Of a stretch of 64,000 nucleotides of DNA, positions 37,576-45,552 are shown piece by piece; positions within the stretch are counted from its first letter, which is position 1, and every line of letters begins with the position of its first letter. Under the pieces are notes generated by a model, which saw nothing but the letters and a program-made list of their open reading frames with translations, was not told where the DNA came from and searched no databases. Source of the stretch: Desulfocurvus sp. (GTDB lineage: Bacteria > Desulfobacterota > Desulfovibrionia > Desulfovibrionales > Desulfovibrionaceae). The stretch lies in contig JAIMKR010000003.1 in NCBI GenBank assembly GCA_020692325.1, positions 218,230-282,229 of the forward strand, given 5' to 3'. The translations under genes were made by a program, and so were the position numbers.

Positions 37576-37622
37576 ACGTCTTGCAAACGGCGAAGGCCAG
37601 CTCGGCCTCCCCCGTCGATTCA

Positions 37623-37784
37623 TTATTCCTCGGGGCTGAAGTTCTCTTTGGAGGCGCCGCAAATCGGGCAGGTCCAATCCGCGGGAACGTCCTCCCACTT
37701 GGTGCCGGCCTTGACGCCGTTGTCGGGGTCCCCCTCCGCGGGGTCGTACACGTAGCCGCAGATGTTGCACACGTACTTCTGCAT
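37623..37784 (-). CDS. Rubredoxin from internal start
   Basis: The ATG at 37784 is preceded by AAGGAG with eight bases between, a better ribosome site than most in this window. The product is a classical 53-aa rubredoxin starting [15 protein letters not shown], with its second CxxC in CPICGAS. It is nested in frame within the 131-codon tandem frame, and it may be the main product of the second half. Confidence 0.7.
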   Translation of the reverse strand: MQKYVCNICGYVYDPAEGDPDNGVKAGTKWEDVPADWTCPICGASKENFSPEE

Positions 37785-38018
37785 CGTCGTTTCTCCTTGG
37801 GTGGGTGAAGGGCAGCTCACCTCTTGAGTGGAGCCGGGGCCTGCCAGGGGTCGAAAGCACTTCTTGCCACCGCCGCAAACGGGACATTTCCAGTCGTCGG
37901 GCAGGTCCTCGAACTTGGTTCCCGGCGGGATTCTGCCTTTGCGGTCGCCCTTGTCCGGGTTGTAGATGTACCCGCAATTCGTGGTTTGGCACTGGTACAT
38001 TTCTTCCGGCTGGGCCAT
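37623..38018 (-). CDS. Tandem rubredoxin: Rd-2-type domain joined in frame to a classical rubredoxin
   Basis: One open frame of 131 aa holds two iron-binding rubredoxin units. The first (residues 1-58) has a widened first site, [12 protein letters not shown] (CX4C), and CPVCGGGKK, as in Rd-2-type rubredoxins of sulfate reducers. The second (from residue 79) is classical: [12 protein letters not shown] and [12 protein letters not shown] 20-residue linker joins them with no stop codon. Just before the second unit stand AAGGAG and an ATG at 37784, so that unit can also be made alone as a 53-aa protein of normal size. Rubredoxins pass electrons to Roo, superoxide reductase and rubrerythrin, all encoded nearby. 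Whether the long product exists in the cell is open. Confidence 0.85.
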   Translation of the reverse strand: MAQPEEMYQCQTTNCGYIYNPDKGDRKGRIPPGTKFEDLPDDWKCPVCGGGKKCFRPLAGPGSTQEVSCPSPTQGETTMQKYVCNICGYVYDPAEGDPDNGVKAGTKWEDVPADWTCPICGASKENFSPEE

Positions 38019-38043
38019 GCGATCGCCTCCTCGCCTTTTTATC

Positions 38044-38427
38044 TTATCCCTTGGCCGCCCACAACCCGTGCAGGTTGCAGTGCTCTCTGGCGGAAACGCT
38101 CTTGGCCTCGGTACAGAAGGAAGCCTCCGGCGCGTCGCCGGGTTTCAGGAACTTCACCATGGAAACGCCGTCGGCCACGAGTTCAATCCACTCGATGTAA
38201 TGCTTGGCCTCCATGGGGTGGGCCACGCTGCCGACCTTGACCTTATAGCCGCCGGCGATCTTCTCGATGACCGGGACATGCTTCTCCTTGGCCGCATCGA
38301 CGGTATTCTCGGTCAGCAGTTTCATGGGCTGCCCGCAGCAGACGAGCTCGCCGCCGCCGGCCACCATAATGCTGACGATGTTGCCGCAGACATCACACTT
38401 GTAGATCTGGCCACGCTCGATGGACAT
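38044..38427 (-). CDS. dfx: Desulfoferrodoxin (2Fe superoxide reductase)
   Basis: This 127-aa protein reduces superoxide to peroxide without making oxygen. The N-terminal desulforedoxin-like centre I has YKCDVCGN and LVCCGQPM. Centre II ligands are His in EKHVPV, the pair in [13 protein letters not shown], and Cys and His in EHCNLHGLW, so all catalytic residues are present. It is a full-length class I form. It lies between rubrerythrin and the rubredoxins on the same strand and is probably part of the PerR-controlled defence set. Confidence 0.96.
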   Translation of the reverse strand: MSIERGQIYKCDVCGNIVSIMVAGGGELVCCGQPMKLLTENTVDAAKEKHVPVIEKIAGGYKVKVGSVAHPMEAKHYIEWIELVADGVSMVKFLKPGDAPEASFCTEAKSVSAREHCNLHGLWAAKG

Positions 38428-38454
38428 TTTTGCGCCTCCTGATCGTTGCGGTGG

Positions 38455-39027
38455 TTACCAGTTTTCTTCGAGCAACTCGAAATGCGCCTGGGGATGCGCG
38501 CAGGCGGGGCACTTGTTCGGGGCGACCTCACCTTCGTAGATGTAACCACAGTTGCGGCAGCGCCACAAGACCTTCTTGTCCTTCTTGAAGACTTTGCCGG
38601 ACTCGATGTTGGCGGCCAGGGCCTTGTAGCGCTTCTCGTGGAAGCGCTCGGCCACGGCGATGGACTCGAAGATGACGGCGATTTCGCCAAATCCCTCCTC
38701 GCGGGCAATCTTGGCGAACTCGGGGTACATGGTCTCCTGTTCGTAATGCTCGCCGCCGGCGGCCGCTTTCAGATTCTCCACCGTGGAGCCGATGACCCCG
38801 GCGGGGAAGCCCGCGGTGATCTCGACCTCGCCGCCCTCCAGCAGCTTGAACAGGCGCTTGGCGTGTTCCTTCTCCTGGTCGGCGGTCTCCTCGAAGATGG
38901 CGGAGATCTGCACGTAGCCTTCTTTTTTGGCCGCGGCCGCGAAATAGGTGTAGCGGTTGCGGGCCTGCGACTCTCCGGCGAAAGCGGTAAGGATGTTCTT
39001 CTCGGTGCGGGTTCCACGAAGGCTCAT
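38455..39027 (-). CDS. rbr: Rubrerythrin (NADH/rubredoxin peroxidase)
   Basis: This 190-aa protein reduces hydrogen peroxide at a diiron site. The ferritin-like part carries the Glu ligands in FAGESQARNRY, IFEETADQEKEHA and IAVAERFHEKRY, and the C-terminal rubredoxin-like part holds WRCRNCGYI and CPACAHPQ. A GGAG site lies seven bases before the ATG at 39027. It follows perR by 102 bases and precedes dfx by 27, so these three are likely one transcript. Confidence 0.96.
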   Translation of the reverse strand: MSLRGTRTEKNILTAFAGESQARNRYTYFAAAAKKEGYVQISAIFEETADQEKEHAKRLFKLLEGGEVEITAGFPAGVIGSTVENLKAAAGGEHYEQETMYPEFAKIAREEGFGEIAVIFESIAVAERFHEKRYKALAANIESGKVFKKDKKVLWRCRNCGYIYEGEVAPNKCPACAHPQAHFELLEENW

Positions 39028-39129
39028 GTTCGACTCCTTTGAGGAATGGCCGGCGCTTGCGGCCGGCAGTTGGTTACGATCTCGTCCTACCATATAAGAC
39101 GCGGAGCGCCAGGAGAAAACTGGCGGCGC

Positions 39130-39534
39130 CTACATTTTTTTGCGAGCGCACTGGGGGCAGACCCCCACGAACTCCACGTCGCAGCGCAGATCAGTGTAGC
39201 CCATGGTCTCCCCGTCGGGCAGCTCCGGGAGGGACAACGGATATTCCACATCCTCCACGCGGCCGCAGACGGAGCAGCGCAGATGCGGATGCGGCACGGG
39301 ATTGCCGTCGAAACGCTTTTGCGTTCCGGCTCCGCCCAGGCGCAGCACAACTCCCTGATTGCTCAGAAAATCAAGGTTGCGGTACACCGTTCCCAAGCTG
39401 ATGCGCGGCATGATCTTCCGCACCATCTCGTAGACCTCGTCGGCCGTGGGGTGGGTCTTGACCTTGCAAAGTTCGGTCAGGATGGTTTCGCGCTGCCTCG
39501 ATAGCCTGACGCCCCGCTTTTCGTTCGTCTCCAT
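39130..39534 (-). CDS. perR: PerR-type Fur-family peroxide-sensing repressor
   Basis: This 134-aa protein has a winged helix (RLSRQRETILTEL, ADEVYEMVRKIMPRISLGTVYRNLDFL) and a metal-binding part with two CxxC pairs (RCSVCGR, GVCPQCAR) for structural zinc, plus PHPHLRC for the regulatory site. It heads the rubrerythrin-desulfoferrodoxin-rubredoxin run, which supports PerR rather than Fur. A palindrome at 39550-39566, right before the gene, could be its own operator. The open frame continues upstream but the ATG at 39534 has a GAGAGG site and the usual family start. Confidence 0.9.
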   Translation of the reverse strand: METNEKRGVRLSRQRETILTELCKVKTHPTADEVYEMVRKIMPRISLGTVYRNLDFLSNQGVVLRLGGAGTQKRFDGNPVPHPHLRCSVCGRVEDVEYPLSLPELPDGETMGYTDLRCDVEFVGVCPQCARKKM

Positions 39535-39549
39535 GGGTACCTCTCTGCG

Positions 39550-39588
39550 TTGAGAATAGTTCCTAATAGTGAACGCGACATATGTCAA
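39550..39588 (-). promoter_or_regulatory. Promoter with palindromic operator before perR-rbr
   Basis: On the minus strand, TTGACA (39583-39588) is a perfect -35. Seventeen bases later TAGGAA (39560-39565) could serve as -10. It overlaps the palindrome TTAGGAA-CTA-TTCTCAA (39550-39566; five of seven positions symmetric), a likely PerR site. A bound repressor would block the -10. Confidence 0.62.
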
Positions 39589-39692
39589 GCGTTCTTGATG
39601 TCGAAGTGAGAACGATTTGCGGTTGCATACTGAAAGGCGGGCCGCTTGCCAAATATACGCAGGCCACAGGCACGCGCCGCTGGGCGAAGCGC

Positions 39693-39727
39693 AAAAAAAA
39701 ACCCGCCGAAACGCTGGTTCCGGCGGG
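39693..39727 (-). terminator. Terminator of the haem chemoreceptor gene
   Basis: CCCGCCG (39702-39708) and CGGCGGG (39721-39727) pair, and on the minus strand a run of nine T residues follows. It lies 28 bases after the chemoreceptor stop. Confidence 0.82.
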
Positions 39728-39754
39728 GCTTGATGACAGCGCAGGAGCGACCGG

Positions 39755-41791
39755 CTACTTCTGGTCCTCGTCGCTGCGGAACTTCTCCACCAGCCGGGAC
39801 AGCTCGCGCGCCATGCCGGCGACCTCGTGGATGCGCTCGTTGGCGGACTGGATGTCCTTGGACATCTGGCTGGAGATGTTGCTGATCTCGCTGACGTTGA
39901 GGTTGATCTCCTCGCTGGTGGCGCTCTGCTCCTCGGCCGCAGTGGCGATGGAACGCACCATGTCGGCGATGTGGTCCGAGGCACCGACGATCTGCGTGAG
40001 CATTCCACCCGCGCCGCCGGCCAGCTCGGTGGTCGTGTCCACGCGGGTTTTGGCCGCGTCCATTTCGGTCACGGCCTGCTGGGTGCTGGTCTGCACGTTC
40101 TGAATCGCGGTCTCGACCTCCTTGGTGGCGCCCATGGTCTTCTCGGCCAGTTTGCGCACCTCATCGGCCACGACGGCGAACCCGCGCCCGGCCTCGCCGG
40201 CGCGCGCGGCCTCGATGGCGGCGTTGAGCGCCAGCAGATTCGTCTGATCGGCGATGTCGTTGATGACGCCGATGACCTCGCCGATGCCCTCGGCGCTCTT
40301 GGCCAGCTCGCCCAGCGCCCCGGAGAGCTTGGTCGTGGTGTTGGCCACCTCGCCGATCTCGGAGATGGTGCTCTGCACCTTCTCCCCGCCCTCGCGGGCG
40401 ATGCTGTTGGACTTGCCCGAGGCCTCGGCCGTCTCGCTGGCGTTCCTGGCCACCTCGAGTACCGTGGCGTTCATCTCCTCCATGGCGGTGGCCATGCTCT
40501 GCGTGCGGCCGGAGGCGTCATCCATGCCGCGGGTCAGTTCCTCCATCTGGCTGGTCAGGTGGCTCGAGGCTTCCTCCAGGCGCAGGGCCACCTGGGTCAC
40601 ATCGTTGGCCACGGAGAGCAGCGCCTGGCGGTGCGCCTCGATGCGCTGGCGCGACTGCTCCTCGGAGGTCAGATCCACGAGCATGGTGATGGCGCCGACC
40701 AGATCGCCCTGGGCGTTTTTAAGGGGCGAGACCTCGGCCTGCAGCGGGAAGCTCAGCCCGTCGGCGCGGGTGAAGGAGAGGTTGTCGCTCACGTTGGAGC
40801 AGGTGTCGATGGCCTTCTGGGTGAAGGTCTCTCGTTTCTCGCCATAGAAGACGATGTCCGGGCACTGGCCCAGCACCTCGCTCTCGGCCTTGCCGAGGAT
40901 TTTGAGCAGCGGGCCGTTGGCGAAGGTGATGACCGAAAGCTCGTTGGTGACGAGCATGGGCACGATGATGCCGTCGAGCAGGCCCTTGTTGTACTCCAGC
41001 TGGTCCTTGATGCGCTCGACCATGGCGCCCAGATGTTCGGCCAGCGCGGCCAGCCGGTCCTCGCCCTCCACCTTGAAGGCGGCGTTGAGGTTGCCCTGGA
41101 GAACCTCGTCGGCGCTGCGCTCGATGCTGGTGATGCGGGCGATGACCTTGCGCTTGATGAAGTTGAAGATGACGTAGCTGAGCGCCAGCATGCCGGCCAG
41201 CGAAAGCAGGGCCGTGAAGAACTGGGTGAGATGCAGGGCCGAGAACTGCTCCGAGAGGTTCTGCCGGGTGACGAGGGCGCCCAGGATGGGCTTGCTCGCG
41301 CCGTGGCAGTGGTGGCAGCTGGGCTCGTTGGCGATGGTCTTGACCTCGGTGTAGTAGTTCGTTCCGCCGAAGCTCATCACATCGCCGGCGTCGACGTTCT
41401 CCTTGAGGCCCCGGGTGAGCATGGCCTTGAACGCCGGATTCGGCAGAACGGCGGCGAGATCCTTGCGCTCGGTGGAGTTGTCCGTGGCGTAGGTGATGTT
41501 GCCACCGTAGTCGACCATATAGATGTTGACGTCCTTGTCCTGCCTGGCCAGATCGGCGAAACGCGCGCGGGTGGCCTCGTTGTCGCCGATGCGCATGGGC
41601 TCGTCCACGGCCATGGAGATCATGCGGCTGGAACGCGCGGAACTGTGGCGGACCTCGCCCAGTATGGCCCGCCGCTGCCAGAAGCTGGTGGCCAGGAACA
41701 AACACAGGAACACCACGCCGCTGACCGCCAGGGTAAGCACGAGCACCTTTGCGGTGAGGGATTTGCGAATGGAAACGCGAGAGATCGTCAT
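39755..41791 (-). CDS. Methyl-accepting chemotaxis protein with periplasmic c-type haem site (DcrA-like)
   Basis: This 678-aa receptor has a first membrane helix at residues 13-36, a periplasmic domain to about 188, a second helix at 189-211, HAMP, a PAS-like domain (about 275-390) and the signalling domain with the hairpin tip region ([22 protein letters not shown]). The periplasmic domain contains SCHHCHG (Cys159, Cys162, His163), a CxxCH site for covalent haem. This matches DcrA of Desulfovibrio, which is reported to sense redox or oxygen. A GGAGG precedes the ATG at 41791, 10 bases after the stop of a tetraheme cytochrome gene. The pair shares a FliA-like promoter, so the receptor is probably made with the flagellar regulon. 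Confidence 0.92.
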   Translation of the reverse strand: MTISRVSIRKSLTAKVLVLTLAVSGVVFLCLFLATSFWQRRAILGEVRHSSARSSRMISMAVDEPMRIGDNEATRARFADLARQDKDVNIYMVDYGGNITYATDNSTERKDLAAVLPNPAFKAMLTRGLKENVDAGDVMSFGGTNYYTEVKTIANEPSCHHCHGASKPILGALVTRQNLSEQFSALHLTQFFTALLSLAGMLALSYVIFNFIKRKVIARITSIERSADEVLQGNLNAAFKVEGEDRLAALAEHLGAMVERIKDQLEYNKGLLDGIIVPMLVTNELSVITFANGPLLKILGKAESEVLGQCPDIVFYGEKRETFTQKAIDTCSNVSDNLSFTRADGLSFPLQAEVSPLKNAQGDLVGAITMLVDLTSEEQSRQRIEAHRQALLSVANDVTQVALRLEEASSHLTSQMEELTRGMDDASGRTQSMATAMEEMNATVLEVARNASETAEASGKSNSIAREGGEKVQSTISEIGEVANTTTKLSGALGELAKSAEGIGEVIGVINDIADQTNLLALNAAIEAARAGEAGRGFAVVADEVRKLAEKTMGATKEVETAIQNVQTSTQQAVTEMDAAKTRVDTTTELAGGAGGMLTQIVGASDHIADMVRSIATAAEEQSATSEEINLNVSEISNISSQMSKDIQSANERIHEVAGMARELSRLVEKFRSDEDQK

Positions 41792-41801
41792 GTCCGGCCT
41801 C

Positions 41802-42308
41802 CTAGTGCGCGCCGCCGAACAGCATGGGCTTGAACCGGAAATTGGCCACACGCTCGGGATTGTGGCAGCGCTCGCAATCCTTGAGCGAAAGCCGGCCGCG
41901 CCCCTTGATGAGGGACTTGTTGCCGCCGGAGTCCACATGCGCGGAGCCGGGTCCGTGGCAGACCTCGCACCCGGCGTGGCCAAGCTCGGGCGTTTTCTCG
42001 AAGCTGACGAAGCCGCCCGGCTGGCCATACCCGGTGGTGTGGCAGGCATAGCAGCCCTTGAGTTCCTCGGGGGTCAGCTTCCTGGCCATGAGTTTGACGC
42101 TGCGGTCGGAATGCGCTTTTTTGGCGTACTTCATGAAGTTCGAGTATTCCTTCTCGTGGCAGCCCTCGCAGGCCGTCGAACCGACGTACTGCGCCCCGGT
42201 TTTGACCAAAGGCGCGGCCGCGGCTTTTTTCCCCGCGGCGAAGGCCGGAACGGTGAACAGACAGAGCAGGATCGCCAGCCCCGGCAGAACGGATGCGCAT
42301 TTTCTCAC
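41802..42308 (-). CDS. Periplasmic tetraheme c-type cytochrome, partner of the chemoreceptor
   Basis: This 168-aa protein has a signal peptide ([18 protein letters not shown] to PAFAAG) and four CxxCH haem sites: CEGCH, CYACH, CEVCH and CERCH. The spacing resembles cytochrome c554-type multihaem proteins rather than cytochrome c3. I chose the GTG at 42308 because GGAGG lies six bases before it; an upstream extension would carry no signal-peptide logic. It is cotranscribed with the haem-bearing chemoreceptor, so it may feed electrons or a redox signal to that receptor's haem; this link is inferred. Confidence 0.87.
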   Translation of the reverse strand: MRKCASVLPGLAILLCLFTVPAFAAGKKAAAAPLVKTGAQYVGSTACEGCHEKEYSNFMKYAKKAHSDRSVKLMARKLTPEELKGCYACHTTGYGQPGGFVSFEKTPELGHAGCEVCHGPGSAHVDSGGNKSLIKGRGRLSLKDCERCHNPERVANFRFKPMLFGGAH

Positions 42309-42372
42309 GATGGGCCTCCCTTGCAAGCGCGCCCAGGCGACAACGTTTGCCGACAATTTCTTGCGTTTTATC

Positions 42373-42399
42373 CTATCGGCGCAACAGTGTCATTACTTA
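42373..42399 (-). promoter_or_regulatory. FliA (sigma-28)-type promoter of the cytochrome-chemoreceptor operon
   Basis: On the minus strand, TAAG (42396-42399) and GCCGATAG (42373-42380) are separated by exactly 15 bases; the sigma-28 consensus is TAAA-N15-GCCGATAA. There are two mismatches. The operon starts 65 bases downstream. Confidence 0.7.
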
Positions 42400-42415
42400 A
42401 GCAAAAGTATACAGA

Positions 42416-42467
42416 AAACAATCGGCCGCCGCCATGCCACAAGCGCATGGACAGCGACCGATTGTTT
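42416..42467 (-). terminator. Terminator of purL
   Basis: AAACAATCGG (42416-42425) and CCGATTGTTT (42458-42467) form a perfect 10-bp stem with a further partial inner stem, ending in TTT on the minus strand, 18 bases after the purL stop. Confidence 0.72.
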
Positions 42468-42484
42468 CAAACTGAACCGGATGA

Positions 42485-45400
42485 TTACCAGTCGAGGGTG
42501 ATCTTGAAGGCCCGCGCCAGATCCTCCACGGGAGCGGAGAGCACCTCCGTCCCGGCCATGCCCACGCGCAGATCGCCCTGCGTCACCCGGCCGATGCGGG
42601 CGAAGCACTGCCCGGCGAAGAGCGCCTCGAAGGCCGCCGCGTTCTCCGGGGGCACCTCCACCAGCAACCGGCTGGCGGACTCGCTGTACAGAAGTTCCAA
42701 CGCCGTGGAGCAGCCGCACTGCGGCGCCAACGCCAGATCCACATCGGCCCCGAGCCGGCCGCCGATGCACATCTCGGCCAGCGCCACGCCAAGGCCGCCG
42801 TCGGAGCAGTCGTGGCAGGCGACGGCGAGCCTTTTTTGCGTGGCCTGGAAGTAGGCGCGGTAGCGCTCGCGCGCGGGGATCAGCTCCACCTGCGGCACCT
42901 CCCCGCCCTTCAGGCCCAGCTCGTCGGCGACCTCTCCCCCGCCCAGCTCCGACCGCGTCAGGCCCAGGACATATACGTAGTCGCCCGCGCGCTTGAAGTC
43001 GGAGGTCACGGCCAGCTTCACGTCGGGCATTTTGCCCATGACCGAGAAGAGCACCGTGGGCGGAATGGAGATTTTGACGCCACCGCCCTTGTAGTCGTTC
43101 TTCATGGAGTCCTTGCCGGAAACGCAGGGCACGCCGAGCCCCTGGCAGAACTGATCCAGCGCCCGGTTGGCGCGCACCAGCTGGGCCAGCTTGTAGCGGC
43201 CGTCCGGGGTGGATTCGCTCTCCACGGGATCGCACCAGCAGAAGTTGTCCGTGCCGGCCATGTAGTCGGGATCGCAGCCCACGGCCACGGCCCCGCGCAC
43301 GGCCTCGTCGATGGCGCAGGCCATCATCCAGTACGTATCCAGATCGCTGTACTTGGGACAAATACCATGGGAGAGGACCAGTCCCTCGTCGCTCTGGTAG
43401 TCCGGACGGATGACCGCGGCGTCGGCCGGGCCGTCACGCTTCACGCCGACCAGCGGTTTGACGACGCTTCTGCCCTGCACCTCGTGGTCGTACTGACGGA
43501 TGACGTATTCCTTGCTGCAAATGTTCAGCCGGCCCAGCATCCTTGCGAGCAGCCCGGCCTGATCGGCCACGGCGGGCAAAGGCGAGGCTTCCACGCGCGG
43601 CTTTTCCCAGCGGGCCGAGAGCGTCATCTGGGGCAGGCCCTCGTGCATGAACTCCATGGGCAGGTGCGTGACGGTCTTGCTCCCGTAACGCACCAGGAAG
43701 TAGCCCGAATCGGTGTACGTGCCGAGGGCGGTGGACTCCACGCCCATCTCGCGGGACAGGGCCAGAAACTCGTCCAGTTTTTCCGGCGGCACGGCGCAGG
43801 TCATGCGCTCCTGCGCCTCGGAGATGAGGATCTCCCACGGACGCAGGCCATCGTACTTGAGCGGGGCCCTGGAGAGGTCGAGGTCGCAGCCGCCGCTGTC
43901 CTGCGCCATCTCGCCCACGGAGGAGGACAGGCCGCCCGCGCCGTTGTCGGTGATGGCGTTGTAGAGCCCGCGGTCGCGCGCGCGCATGAGGAAGTCGTAC
44001 ATCTTGCGCTGGGTGATGGGGTCGCCGATCTGCACGGCCGTGGCGGGGCTGCCTTCGTGCAGTTCCTCGGAGGAGAACGTCGCGCCGTGGATGCCGTCCT
44101 TGCCGATGCGCCCGCCGCTCATGACGATGACGTCGCCGGGCTTGGCGCACTTCTCGTAGCTGGGCTTGCCGGCCACGGTGATGGGCATGGTGCCCACGGT
44201 GCCGCAGTAGACCAGCGGCTTGCCCAGGTAGCGCTCGTCAAAGACGATGGAGCCGTTGACCGTGGGAATGCCGCTCTTGTTGCCGCCATGTTCCACGCCC
44301 TCGCGCACGCCTTCGAGCACGCGCCGCGGGTGCAGCAGCCGGGGCGGCAGCTCGCCCTCCCAGAACGGGGAGGCGAAGCAGAACACGTCGGTGTTGCACA
44401 GCAGGTTGGCACCCATGCCGGTGCCCATGGGGTCGCGGTTCACGCCCACGATGCCCGTGAGCGCTCCGCCGTAGGGATCGAGCGCGGAGGGCGAGTTGTG
44501 CGTCTCCACCTTGATGCAGACGTCGAGGCGTTCGTTGAAGCGGATGACGCCGGCGTTGTCCTTGAACACGGAAAGGCAGAAGTCGCGCGCGCCCTTGGCC
44601 GCGCGAATGCGTTTCGTGCTGTTCTGAATGCAGGTCTTGAACAGGCTGTTCACGGTGGTCCGGCCGCCGGTCTCCGCGTCCTCGTAGTCGATGACGGCCG
44701 TGAATATCTTATGCTTGCAGTGTTCGCTCCAGGTTTGGGCCACCACCTCCACCTCGGCGTCCGTGGGGTTTTCGACCAGCTCCGGCGGCAGGCCGGCGGC
44801 CTTGCGCGCGGCGCGGACGGCCGGGTCGCGGTAGTGGTCCGCGATGGTCCGCATCTCGACCAGCGAGAGCGCCAGCGTGTTGGCCCGGCTGAAGGCGGTG
44901 AGCTCGTCGTCGCTCATGGTGGTGAGCGGCACCACGGCCACGGTGTCGCAGGCCTGGCCGGTGACGCGCGCGGCGCGCGGCGTGAACCCGGGTTCGGTCC
45001 TCCACTGCGCGGCGGATTTGTACTCGAAACGCTGAATGAGCTCGTTGGCCAGCAGATCGCGCGCGATGCGCAGAACGGTCTTCTCCTCCAGCGGCGCTCC
45101 CGGCGCGGCGTACAGCAGATACTGCGCGCTGGTGTACACGCTCACGTCGGCGGAGGCGTCGAGCCCGAGCACCAGGAGGATGGTCGCGCGCGCGGTCTTG
45201 GCCTCGTTATCGGTGACGCCGGGACGAAAGCCCACCTCCAGCACCCAGTCGGGAACGTCGTCCCGCTTCGGGGGGGTCCGCGACACCTCGTGCAGCACGG
45301 GATCGTGCAGGGCCCCCGTGTCCATCACCGCGTCGGCCTGCGCGTCGGTCAGCCCCTCCACGGTGTACACGCGCACGGTGCGCACCCCGGCCAGACCAAT

Positions 45401-45490
45401 GCCCAGCTCGTTTTTGATCTTGCGCGCAACGCGCTCGCCGACCACATCGCGTACCTGGGGTTTGAGCCCCACCTCGAAGCGCCGAAGCAT
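42485..45490 (-). CDS. purL: Phosphoribosylformylglycinamidine synthase, PurS-PurL fusion
   Basis: This 1001-aa enzyme makes formylglycinamidine ribotide in purine synthesis. The N-terminal 200 or so residues are PurS-like (MLRRFEVGLKPQVRD, RTVRVYTVEG). The PurL catalytic part follows with TWSEHCKHKIF, VETHNSPSALDPYGGA, GANLLCNTD, DNGAGGLSSSVGEMA and CHDCSDGGLGVALAEM. No glutaminase domain is present at the C-terminus, so ammonia must come from a separate PurQ, which is not in this window. The size lies between the small PurL (about 740 aa) and the large fused form (about 1300 aa). The frame stays open upstream, but the ATG at 45490 with an AAGGAG site is the natural start. Confidence 0.93.
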   Translation of the reverse strand: MLRRFEVGLKPQVRDVVGERVARKIKNELGIGLAGVRTVRVYTVEGLTDAQADAVMDTGALHDPVLHEVSRTPPKRDDVPDWVLEVGFRPGVTDNEAKTARATILLVLGLDASADVSVYTSAQYLLYAAPGAPLEEKTVLRIARDLLANELIQRFEYKSAAQWRTEPGFTPRAARVTGQACDTVAVVPLTTMSDDELTAFSRANTLALSLVEMRTIADHYRDPAVRAARKAAGLPPELVENPTDAEVEVVAQTWSEHCKHKIFTAVIDYEDAETGGRTTVNSLFKTCIQNSTKRIRAAKGARDFCLSVFKDNAGVIRFNERLDVCIKVETHNSPSALDPYGGALTGIVGVNRDPMGTGMGANLLCNTDVFCFASPFWEGELPPRLLHPRRVLEGVREGVEHGGNKSGIPTVNGSIVFDERYLGKPLVYCGTVGTMPITVAGKPSYEKCAKPGDVIVMSGGRIGKDGIHGATFSSEELHEGSPATAVQIGDPITQRKMYDFLMRARDRGLYNAITDNGAGGLSSSVGEMAQDSGGCDLDLSRAPLKYDGLRPWEILISEAQERMTCAVPPEKLDEFLALSREMGVESTALGTYTDSGYFLVRYGSKTVTHLPMEFMHEGLPQMTLSARWEKPRVEASPLPAVADQAGLLARMLGRLNICSKEYVIRQYDHEVQGRSVVKPLVGVKRDGPADAAVIRPDYQSDEGLVLSHGICPKYSDLDTYWMMACAIDEAVRGAVAVGCDPDYMAGTDNFCWCDPVESESTPDGRYKLAQLVRANRALDQFCQGLGVPCVSGKDSMKNDYKGGGVKISIPPTVLFSVMGKMPDVKLAVTSDFKRAGDYVYVLGLTRSELGGGEVADELGLKGGEVPQVELIPARERYRAYFQATQKRLAVACHDCSDGGLGVALAEMCIGGRLGADVDLALAPQCGCSTALELLYSESASRLLVEVPPENAAAFEALFAGQCFARIGRVTQGDLRVGMAGTEVLSAPVEDLARAFKITLDW

Positions 45491-45552
45491 AGAAATCTCC
45501 TTGCAGAAAGGCCGCATCCGGCCGTTTGTCCCAGCGCGCCGCCGGGCCTTCC

